A stretch of DNA of 64,000 nt, taken from NCBI RefSeq assembly GCF_003129905.1, contig NZ_QFFM01000011.1:1-64000 (forward strand), written 5' to 3'. Shown one piece after another: positions 8,605-16,207 of the stretch. Position 1 is the first letter of the stretch; the number at the start of each line of letters is the position of its first letter. Below the pieces are notes generated by a model. The model had not been told where the DNA came from, ran no database searches, and saw only the letters and a program-made list of their open reading frames with translations. The DNA comes from Bifidobacterium callitrichidarum (lineage in GTDB: Bacteria > Actinomycetota > Actinomycetes > Actinomycetales > Bifidobacteriaceae). The position numbers and the translations under genes were made by a program.

Positions 8605-10368
8605 ATGATGGAACGATTCAGTCATTCTAAGGCACTGGCCGCCATGATGGCCACAATCGCGATGATGGGCACGGCGGCATTGGCCGCACCCGCAGCCAAT
8701 GCCGCAGATGAGAACGCCAACCCCGATGTGGAGCTTGCGGCATTCTGGAGCAGCGATGACGACCTATCCGATACGGTGTATATGTCCACCAACGGATCCG
8801 ACTTTAAGCGACTGTCCACCGCGTATCAAGCAGACGGCAACAAAAGCCAGCATGTGAGCGGCGCTCCGAGCTATGTCAACGCGTTGCATGATCCGGGCCT
8901 GTTCTACACCAACGGCAACTTCTGGATGATTTCCGGCTACGTGCAGAACCAGCCTGGTCTTGGAAACCGCTTCACCCCGATGCTGGGCTCCTCCAAGGAT
9001 CTCATTCATTGGAGCTATCCGAATTCTGGCAGCCCGACCAACATCGCCATTCCGGCCGGAACGCCTCGCAACAGCTTCAATACTGCTGGCACCGACGCCA
9101 TGGCCGACGGTGACGGAACCGCATGGATTGTGACCACGATTGGATACTACGGCACCAAGAATCATGACAGCGCCCAAAACGATGAAATGAAGCCATACAT
9201 CGTCAAGGCCACCGGCCTGCAGCCGGGTGCCGATCAACAGTCCGACCCGGGCGCACAGCCCAAAGTGTCGTATGGCGAGCTTGTCCCGATTAATCTCCCG
9301 GACAGCAGCACGAACTGGCTCGACCCCTCCCTGTACAAGGAAGACGGCACCTACTATCTGAGCATCAAGAGGAACGGCATTACCAACCAGATCTACAGCA
9401 TCAACGATCTGAACCGTGCCTCCGACGCTTCGGCATGGACCCCGGTCAACTCCGATGTGATCACCGGATATGAAGGACCGTCTCTGACCAAGTTCAAGGG
9501 CAAGTACTTCATGTACGCGGACAAGCTTAAGGATTACCCGCCACAGAATGCTGACGGCAAGGCCGGAGTACATGTCATCGAGTCCACCAGCCTCACCTCT
9601 GGCTGGAACAACACGCATGCGATTACCACTACGGATGAGAACGGCAACGCCATTCCGAACCGCCACGGCAGCGTGATCACCGTCACCGATGAGGCCGCCA
9701 AGTCCGTCATCTGGAACCTTGCCAAGAAGTATGGGTACAAGGACGACTCCAGCACGGACAACGGCAATAACGGTAATGGCAATAACGGTAGCGGCGACAA
9801 CGGCGGCTTCATCGACGTGAATGCGGCCACCCCGCATGTCGACGACATCGCGTGGCTCAAGGAAAGCGGTATCACCGTAGGCTATTCCGACGGCACGTTC
9901 TCTCCGGCTGGCGTGGTGAACCGTCAGGATATGGCTGCCTTCCTGTACCGCTTGGCTGGCAGCCCCAAGTTCACCCCCGACTGGTCGCAGAACAAGTTTG
10001 CCGATGTGAACTCTTCATCGCCGCACGCCAAGGAAGTGCTGTGGCTTGCGCAGACGGGCATTTCCACCGGCTATGTTGCCGCTAATGGCACCGTCACGTT
10101 CCAAGGTACGGTTCCGGTCTTCCGTCAGGATATGGCTGCATTCCTTAAGCGCCTGGCCGATTATGAGGGGGCTGCCGCCCCCTCGGGCAATGGCCGGTCC
10201 TTCATTGACGTGAATGCAGACACCCCGCATGCCGATGACATCGCTTGGCTGTCGAAATCCGGTGTGGCCTCCGGCTATGGCAATGGCACTTTCGGCGTGG
10301 GCGGCACCGTGCTCCGTCAGGACATGGCCGCATTCCTGCACCGCATGAAGACCAATGTGTTGAGCTGA
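8605..10368 (+). CDS. Secreted GH43-like beta-propeller glycosidase anchored by three SLH domains
   Basis: A 587-residue protein. The signal peptide ends at about 33 (AANA/AD). Residues about 38-375 look like a five-bladed propeller of the GH43/GH32-like clan: AAFWSSDDDLSDTVY near 48, HDPGLFY near 95 (candidate base Asp), SSKDLIHWSYP near 131, WLDPSLY near 237 and GYEGPSL near 289 (candidate acid Glu). A Gly/Asn/Ser linker (about 382-402) leads to three SLH domains at 403-587. RBS AGGAAGG is 7 bases before the first of two adjacent ATGs. The N-terminal part is clearly paralogous to the protein at 32670, which carries cell-wall repeats instead of SLH. The substrate is unknown; a furanoside such as arabinan or the cell's own galactofuranan is a guess. 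Confidence 0.85.
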   Translation: MMERFSHSKALAAMMATIAMMGTAALAAPAANAADENANPDVELAAFWSSDDDLSDTVYMSTNGSDFKRLSTAYQADGNKSQHVSGAPSYVNALHDPGLFYTNGNFWMISGYVQNQPGLGNRFTPMLGSSKDLIHWSYPNSGSPTNIAIPAGTPRNSFNTAGTDAMADGDGTAWIVTTIGYYGTKNHDSAQNDEMKPYIVKATGLQPGADQQSDPGAQPKVSYGELVPINLPDSSTNWLDPSLYKEDGTYYLSIKRNGITNQIYSINDLNRASDASAWTPVNSDVITGYEGPSLTKFKGKYFMYADKLKDYPPQNADGKAGVHVIESTSLTSGWNNTHAITTTDENGNAIPNRHGSVITVTDEAAKSVIWNLAKKYGYKDDSSTDNGNNGNGNNGSGDNGGFIDVNAATPHVDDIAWLKESGITVGYSDGTFSPAGVVNRQDMAAFLYRLAGSPKFTPDWSQNKFADVNSSSPHAKEVLWLAQTGISTGYVAANGTVTFQGTVPVFRQDMAAFLKRLADYEGAAAPSGNGRSFIDVNADTPHADDIAWLSKSGVASGYGNGTFGVGGTVLRQDMAAFLHRMKTNVLS

Positions 10369-10380
10369 GTGCTTCACTGA

Positions 10381-10420
10381 TCAATGTGCCCTCCGTATCG
10401 TGATACGGAGGGCACATTGA
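10381..10420. terminator. Bidirectional terminator between convergent genes
   Basis: A perfect 19-bp stem starting TCAATGTGCC with a GT loop fills the 54-bp gap between the stop of the 8605 gene and the stop of the minus-strand esterase. There is no long T tract on either strand. Confidence 0.8.
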
Positions 10421-10422
10421 TG

Positions 10423-12024
10423 CTAATCGTCATTCGGACCGAGTAGGTGACGTTCCACACTCAGGGTGAAGGGACTGGCGGGAAGCCCGAGATTGTTATA
10501 GAGGAACGGTTTCTCACTGGGAACGCCGGTCCACTGGTATCGCACCTGTCGAATATCGTCGATTCCCTCAGCGCTGATGGTCAAGGATTGCTCATCAGGA
10601 TTGATGACCGCCTTGGCTTTGACGAATTTACCATCGGAACCAGCTGCCTCGAATCCCTGCAGGGAATCCTTCGTCATGGAAGCAACACTGTCCGAGTTCG
10701 CGTCTTTGCTGAAGTTTGGGTTCATCGCGATGAGGCCTTTGCCGGTATCGCCTGTGAATGACACGACTATTCGGCTTTTATCATCGTTCTTTGCCGCAGC
10801 TTTGATTGCTATCGGGCTTTCAGGTGTAGCCTCTCCCTGCTGCATCGCCTGCCATTGTTCGGCCATGCGCGCGGCGAGAATGTCCTTCCCAAGCGGGTGA
10901 ATGACCTCGGACGTGCCTTTGTCCGTATCGATGGAGACCGTCATGGCTAGATTCTTGGTCGTTTCCGCCATAATCAGCGCATCCGATTGAGCCTGCCGTA
11001 CCACTGGCGTGTACGGCGCCCCACCGTTCCGAGCCAGTTGCACATAGAGGAAAGGAAGATCCTTCTCATCGAAAACGGCACGATACTGAGTGATGAGCGC
11101 GGTGAATCGGGAAAGATAGGCCAATGCGCGGTCGTTCGTTTGGGCGTCGTCTTCGCCTTGATACCAGAGGATGCCGCCTATATGCAGTCCGGTCAAAGGT
11201 TTGATATGGTGCTCGAAAATCGCTCCGTCTTGCATGTGGGGCTGAATGTCCGTGCCGCCCCACGCGGTTTGGATGATGCCTATGGGCACGTTGGGAGACG
11301 CCTCTCGCAAGTGTTCGGCAAAGAGTTGTGGCAAATAGCCGAGATACTCTGAATCGGAGCCCGTCGCGGAAAGCCAGCCCGAAGATGAGTAGTTTCGCAA
11401 CGGCAGATCCATGTCATTGGCAACGAGACTGTTGCTGGTGCGTGCTGCGGTAACGATGAAATGCACCTGGGTATCCGATATGGTGCGAGGCAAGTCCTTG
11501 CGGGTGAGCGCAGAGCCCATATTGGCTTTTGCATAGGCATCATCGCGGTAATACTTGTCGTAGCTGGCTTCCATATTGGATTGTCCAGCGGCAAGGAACA
11601 CATCTCCCACATATACCTTGTCTATGTGGGAGATGGTTCTCCCGTTACTGGAGATTTTCAGCGAATACGGTTGCAGCTGCGCCGGAAGAGCCTTCAACTC
11701 GGCGGCGAAGGACCCATCTCGTGCAGTGCGTACGGTCCGTGATGAAGTTCGCTTGCCGTCGGAGATGGCAATGGTGAGCGAACTCTGTTCCGATGCCTTT
11801 CCTTTGACTGCCAGCGGTTTGCCACGCTGCAGGACCATGCCCGGAGTGTAGTAGTTGGGCAAGGTGACAGCGATGTTGTCGCTATTCGGTTTAATCTGCG
11901 GAACCGAAGTCCGCACCATATCCGACTGGCTCCAGGGGATATAGAACAGCATGGTGACAACGGCCATGGCACACGCCGCAAGCATACATATGCCCAGTAG
12001 CAGATATTTCAGACGATTCCGCAC
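10423..12024 (-). CDS. Membrane-anchored SASA-family carbohydrate O-acetylesterase
   Basis: A 533-residue protein with one N-terminal TM helix (about 5-30) and an extracytoplasmic part. It matches the sialate O-acetylesterase/DUF303 (SASA) family: a small beta domain, then VFLAAGQSNM with the nucleophile Ser near 149, an AWGGTDI block, LWYQGEDDA, and HPLGKDILA as the likely catalytic-His region near the C-terminus. The open frame extends to 12135, but that part overlaps the upstream ABC gene. The GTG at 12024 is preferred; its upstream GGA is weak. It is last in the operon GlfT2-like transferase, ABC permease, ABC ATPase, esterase, so it probably trims acetyl groups from the exported glycan. 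Substrate inferred from context only. Confidence 0.8.
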   Translation of the reverse strand: MRNRLKYLLLGICMLAACAMAVVTMLFYIPWSQSDMVRTSVPQIKPNSDNIAVTLPNYYTPGMVLQRGKPLAVKGKASEQSSLTIAISDGKRTSSRTVRTARDGSFAAELKALPAQLQPYSLKISSNGRTISHIDKVYVGDVFLAAGQSNMEASYDKYYRDDAYAKANMGSALTRKDLPRTISDTQVHFIVTAARTSNSLVANDMDLPLRNYSSSGWLSATGSDSEYLGYLPQLFAEHLREASPNVPIGIIQTAWGGTDIQPHMQDGAIFEHHIKPLTGLHIGGILWYQGEDDAQTNDRALAYLSRFTALITQYRAVFDEKDLPFLYVQLARNGGAPYTPVVRQAQSDALIMAETTKNLAMTVSIDTDKGTSEVIHPLGKDILAARMAEQWQAMQQGEATPESPIAIKAAAKNDDKSRIVVSFTGDTGKGLIAMNPNFSKDANSDSVASMTKDSLQGFEAAGSDGKFVKAKAVINPDEQSLTISAEGIDDIRQVRYQWTGVPSEKPFLYNNLGLPASPFTLSVERHLLGPNDD

Positions 12025-12044
12025 GAATATGAATCCAGTTCGTG

Positions 12045-13313
12045 TCAGTCGTTCAACTGCGTGATCTGCATGGCACGATCGCTCAGCAACGCGTAGTTCT
12101 TCGTATTGCGCGGATCGCGGATTACGAACTCGCAAGCGTTATCATCCAATGCCACGGCCACTGCATCGGTGATTTCGTCATTGTTCGGATTCGGTGTGCG
12201 CAGGGAGGTCAGCAACCTGAACTCGCCGTTGTTGAACAGGTCCAGCGGCAGTTCGAAATGCGCCACCTGATGCCCGCGCTTGGTCATTTTGAAGGTCTTG
12301 GAGCCCGTATCGTACGGAATGCCGCCGCGGCGGATGTCGTGCACGGCCACGGCCAGATAGAAGTCCGTGTCCTCGTCGAACTGGTACTCCACGTCGAACT
12401 TGAACGGCTCGGAGGAGACGCACACCTGCGGGGAGACCGCGATGGTCTTGAGGATCGGACAACGCTCATTGAGACCGTTCGGGTACTTCTGCTCGGCCTT
12501 CTTGGCCAGACGCTCGCGTTCCCGTTCGGCGTCCTTCTTCTCCTGGGCCAGGTTGTCGAGCGTGTACTGCTCGGAGACGGTGCCGCTGTCGCCGCTGGCG
12601 GCGATTTCGCCGTCGCGGATGAGGATGGCGCGGTTGCAGTACTTCTTCACGGCAGCCATGTCATGGGTCACCAGAATCACGGTCTTGGTGGGATCCTCGC
12701 GCACTTCGGAGAAGTACGCATCGCACTTGCGCTGGAACGCCTCGTCGCCCACGGCCAGTACCTCGTCGAGCACCAGGATGTCGCCTTGGGCCTTGATGGC
12801 CACGGAGAACGCCAGACGCACCTGCATGCCGGAGGAGTAGTTCTTGAGCTTCTGATCCATGAACTCCTCAAGCTCGGCGAATGCGACGATATCGTCGTAC
12901 ATCGCCTCCACTTCCTCATGGGTGAAGCCCAGCAGCGCGCCGTTGAGGTACACGTTCTCACGGCCGGTGAGCTCCGGGTTGAACCCCACGCCAAGCTCGA
13001 TGAACGGCACAAGCTTGCCGTTGGTGGCGATGGAGCCCTTGTCCGGCACGTAGATGCCGGAGATAAGCTTCAGCAGCGTGGATTTTCCACCGCCGTTACG
13101 GCCCACGATGCCGAAGAACTCGCCCTGGTGGACCTCGAAGGAGATATCGCGCAGCACGCGCTGTTCCTTATATCCCTTGATGCCTTTGGTCCAGTTGATG
13201 AAGGCCTGCTTGAGGCCGGTGGCCTGTTCGGTGGGCAGTTTGAAGGATTTGGCGACATGCTCCACCGAGAGCACCACGGGAGCCTGATCGAAACTGTTGG
13301 TTTTGGTGTTCAT
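12045..13313 (-). CDS. Wzt/TagH-like polysaccharide ABC exporter, ATP-binding subunit
   Basis: A 422-residue ATPase. Walker A is GRNGGGKST near residue 70, the signature NYSSGMQVRLAF near 160, Walker B ILVLDEVLAVGD near 177 and the H-loop VTHD near 208. A charged linker (about 255-280) leads to a C-terminal beta domain of about 140 residues like the Wzt carbohydrate-binding domain, which in O-antigen and teichoic-acid exporters can select the modified chain end. The ATG at 13313 overlaps the permease stop (TGATG) with GGAGG 7 bases upstream; a GTG three bases earlier is less well placed. With the 13313-14149 permease it should export a lipid-linked glycan. Confidence 0.92.
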   Translation of the reverse strand: MNTKTNSFDQAPVVLSVEHVAKSFKLPTEQATGLKQAFINWTKGIKGYKEQRVLRDISFEVHQGEFFGIVGRNGGGKSTLLKLISGIYVPDKGSIATNGKLVPFIELGVGFNPELTGRENVYLNGALLGFTHEEVEAMYDDIVAFAELEEFMDQKLKNYSSGMQVRLAFSVAIKAQGDILVLDEVLAVGDEAFQRKCDAYFSEVREDPTKTVILVTHDMAAVKKYCNRAILIRDGEIAASGDSGTVSEQYTLDNLAQEKKDAERERERLAKKAEQKYPNGLNERCPILKTIAVSPQVCVSSEPFKFDVEYQFDEDTDFYLAVAVHDIRRGGIPYDTGSKTFKMTKRGHQVAHFELPLDLFNNGEFRLLTSLRTPNPNNDEITDAVAVALDDNACEFVIRDPRNTKNYALLSDRAMQITQLND

Positions 13314-14149
13314 CACATGACCTCCGCGAACTTACGGCTGTTGCGGCGGAAGAAGTGCACGCCGAGCCAAAGCAGGATAACGGTCAGCAGCAGCGGGATG
13401 GCCTTGACCCACCACTGGTCGAACTGGTTCCAGATGGTCGGCTGGGTTTCGGGGGCGATGAGGTTGTGCCGGATGTCCTGAATCGCCTGGGCGATGGGGT
13501 TGATGAGTTCCAGCCGGGCCAGCACGGCCAGGATGCCGCCTCGGCTCGTCACATAGGACAGTGGGTAGATGATCGGCATGCCGTAGAACAGCACCTGCTG
13601 CAGCACGTCCCAGATATGCGCCACGTCACGGAAGTACACGTACATGGTGGCGAACAGGAGCGTGACTCCCAGCGCCAATGCGTACAGCTGGATGATGCTC
13701 AACGGCACCAGCAGCACGCGCCAAGTGAACTGCACGCGGGCGAACAGCGCGAAAATCAGCACGACCACCAGATTGATGGCGTAGCTGATCATCGAACCGA
13801 CCGTGGCGGAGACCACCACGATGTAATTCGGGAAGTGGATCTTGCGCAGCAGATCGCCGCGGTCCACCACTGAACGCAGGCCCACGGACGTGGCTTCCTG
13901 GAAGAACTGCCAGGAGCTGATGCCGAGCAGCAGCACCACCGGGTAGGTGGGGGTGCCGTCGGACATGCGCAGGAACTTGCCGAACACCACGTACATCACG
14001 CAGAACAGCATCAGCGGCTTCAGGACCGACCAGGCCACGCCAAGGAACGAACCCTGATAGCGCAGCTTGAAATCGGTCTTCACCAGTCCACGAAGCACCA
14101 CCAGCGAGTAGCCATAGCGCTCACGAATCGATTCGATGAGTTTGTTCAC
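13313..14149 (-). CDS. Wzm/TagG-like polysaccharide ABC exporter, permease subunit
   Basis: A 278-residue ABC-2 type permease with about six TM helices. It has the amphipathic N-terminus and LKTDFKLRYQGSFLG-like motif of polysaccharide exporters, an RKIHFPNYI segment before TM3, and an RDVAHIWDVLQQVLFYG/PIIYPLS block typical of TagG/Wzm. The start is a GTG at 14149 with AAGG about 11 bases upstream. It overlaps the ATPase gene by TGATG and lies 24 bp after the glycosyltransferase stop, so the three are probably co-transcribed. Confidence 0.92.
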   Translation of the reverse strand: MNKLIESIRERYGYSLVVLRGLVKTDFKLRYQGSFLGVAWSVLKPLMLFCVMYVVFGKFLRMSDGTPTYPVVLLLGISSWQFFQEATSVGLRSVVDRGDLLRKIHFPNYIVVVSATVGSMISYAINLVVVLIFALFARVQFTWRVLLVPLSIIQLYALALGVTLLFATMYVYFRDVAHIWDVLQQVLFYGMPIIYPLSYVTSRGGILAVLARLELINPIAQAIQDIRHNLIAPETQPTIWNQFDQWWVKAIPLLLTVILLWLGVHFFRRNSRKFAEVM

Positions 14150-14173
14150 GGGACCAATACCTTACCGTATGCC

Positions 14174-16042
14174 TCAGTCCATCTTCAGGTAGTGCTTCCA
14201 GTACGCCACAGATGTAAGAGTGGCGCGCGCCGCCGCATATTCCTTGCGAAGACGTTCGATATTGGACTTGTAGTACCGCAGATCCTTGGCATAGCGTGCC
14301 TTGATTTCGGCGTAACGCTTGACATCCTTGGTGCGGATGGTGCCTTTGCGGTTGTACCAGTCGATGACCACAAGCTTCTTCTTGCCATGGATGGCGCCGG
14401 CCGGGTACGCCCAACCCACCAGCGGGATGACGGCATAGCCGCTACCCGGCTTCTTGAGGTATCGCTGGCCGTTGTCCGTGGCCAAATCCTCAAGGCGCTG
14501 GGTAATGGAGCGGGGCTTGTCTCCCTCGATGAGCTGTCGGTCGATGTCATGCAGGTTGAAGCCTTTGAGATCGGGGTCGGCATCCGCCTGACGCTGCAGC
14601 TCGTCGAAGTTCACCAGCTGTTCCTTGTTGCGGTTGGCCTGCATGAAACAGCCCTCTGCGACCGGCTTGCTGATGAAGCCGGGACCCTTGAGGAAGTCCT
14701 CGAACGCATCCAGGCACAGCTCGGCGTTTTCGTAACCGAACTTCTTGAGCTCAAGGCGGATGTTGTTATGCAGCTCCTTGAGGAAGTCGGACTTGGGAGC
14801 CATGCCGGTGGTGGCCTGGGCGATCATGGTGTTGCGGGTGGTCTGGTAGCGTTCCACGGCCGCGTTGTAGCGCTCGTGGAAGGACATGTGCCACACGCAC
14901 AGGCTGTTCATGGTGATGAACGTCGGATGGCAGCGGATACCGTATTCGGCGTCATCGCAGCGCACGAACACCGGCAGGGGCAGGCCGTTGCGCTTGATCG
15001 CGGAGATCGGGATGCAGCAGTACCACCAGGCGGCGTACATCTGCTCGCGCTGCACGCCGCTGGGCTTGAACTCCTCGTTGTAGATGAGGTCGGCGTACTG
15101 GGTCATGCGCAGCATCGGCTTGCACGGGGCGAACGTGCCCTGCGGAGTCATGTAGCCGACATCCTCCCACTGGTCCTCGCCGATCTCGTAGTTGAGCATG
15201 GCGCCGCTGATGAAGGCCTCGCGATGCTCGTCCTTGAGGATACGCAGCAGGTTGTAGGTGCGCTTGATGCTCTCGGGGGAGACGGCCACGTCATCGTCCA
15301 TGAGCAGGATATGGCTGGCTTCGGGGGTCTGCTCCATGGCTTCGATCATGCCGCGGGTGAAGCCGCCGGCACCGCCCACGTTGTCGTTCGGACGAACGAT
15401 GATGCGCTCGGAGGACAGGGCCTTGGCGTCCAGCGTGCGGCCGTTGTCCATCACGTACATGTGGAAGTGGGAGGCGATGTCCTCGCCGGACTCGACGATC
15501 TGGTCGCGTACGAGGCCGATGTTGCGCTCGATGAACGCTTCCTTCTTGAAGGTGGTGGTGGCCACCACGAGTTCGATGTCGCGTGGTTCCTGAGCCAAGT
15601 CAAGCGAATAGTAACTGTTGCGAATCGCCAGTCGGCCTTCGGATTCAATCTTGAAGCCGACCAGCACCATGGTGTCGTCCACGTCGAGCTCGAAGTCCAC
15701 AGTCTGCCAGTCGTCGGATTGGGACAGCACTGCCTTGGGAGCGGAAACGACCTGCGGGTGCGCGTCGAAGGAACCGCCGAAGGTCTGGTACACCTTGCAG
15801 GCGGCGCCCTTGAGCTCGAGGTGCAGGAAGAAACGCCGGGCCGTGGTGAACTTCAGCAACTTGGCTACGGACAGACCGTTGAAATAGGTGCTGAAATCGT
15901 AGGTGCCGTGGTTGAACATCAGCCATTCACCGCTCGGCTCGTCATACACGACAGGGCTGTCGGCCACGCAGTACAAGGAGGGATAACTCAAAGACCTCGG
16001 ATTCGTTTCCAGCAGAATGTTGGCGAATTTGAACATCGACAT
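14174..16042 (-). CDS. GlfT2-like galactofuranosyltransferase (GT2 family)
   Basis: A 622-residue cytoplasmic transferase with the GlfT2 layout: an N-terminal beta-sandwich (about 1-165), a GT-A domain starting IELVVATTTF, a VMDNGRTL element, the NDNVGGAGGFTRG loop near 225, and LLMDDD (DXD, metal and UDP-Galf binding) near 248. An AAWWYCCIP segment and CVWHMSFH supply the expected conserved Trp and metal-binding His. The C-terminal region is helical. In mycobacteria GlfT2 polymerises galactan from UDP-galactofuranose; here it heads an operon with an ABC exporter, so it probably builds the exported chain. The ATG at 16042 has GAGG 11 bases upstream. A paralogue is at 21837-23768. The sugar donor is inferred from family. 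Confidence 0.85.
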   Translation of the reverse strand: MSMFKFANILLETNPRSLSYPSLYCVADSPVVYDEPSGEWLMFNHGTYDFSTYFNGLSVAKLLKFTTARRFFLHLELKGAACKVYQTFGGSFDAHPQVVSAPKAVLSQSDDWQTVDFELDVDDTMVLVGFKIESEGRLAIRNSYYSLDLAQEPRDIELVVATTTFKKEAFIERNIGLVRDQIVESGEDIASHFHMYVMDNGRTLDAKALSSERIIVRPNDNVGGAGGFTRGMIEAMEQTPEASHILLMDDDVAVSPESIKRTYNLLRILKDEHREAFISGAMLNYEIGEDQWEDVGYMTPQGTFAPCKPMLRMTQYADLIYNEEFKPSGVQREQMYAAWWYCCIPISAIKRNGLPLPVFVRCDDAEYGIRCHPTFITMNSLCVWHMSFHERYNAAVERYQTTRNTMIAQATTGMAPKSDFLKELHNNIRLELKKFGYENAELCLDAFEDFLKGPGFISKPVAEGCFMQANRNKEQLVNFDELQRQADADPDLKGFNLHDIDRQLIEGDKPRSITQRLEDLATDNGQRYLKKPGSGYAVIPLVGWAYPAGAIHGKKKLVVIDWYNRKGTIRTKDVKRYAEIKARYAKDLRYYKSNIERLRKEYAAARATLTSVAYWKHYLKMD

Positions 16043-16136
16043 GTGTGTAATACCTCAAGCATCGTACGGAAATATAAAGAGAGTATATGCCATCACAATG
16101 ATAAGCGTCTGGACATGTGACGATTCGGAATACGAC

Positions 16137-16183
16137 AATCCCCACCTGATATTCGCATTCCGAACGAATATCAGGTGGGGATT
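16137..16183. terminator. Strong hairpin between alkaline phosphatase and GlfT2-like operon
   Basis: A perfect 19-bp stem beginning AATCCCCACC with a 9-base loop lies between the stop of the 16208 gene (minus) and the start of the 16042 gene (minus). It probably ends phosphatase transcripts. The downstream T tract is weak. Confidence 0.75.
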
Positions 16184-16207
16184 GGACAAATCAGGTTAGG
16201 ACTGGCT

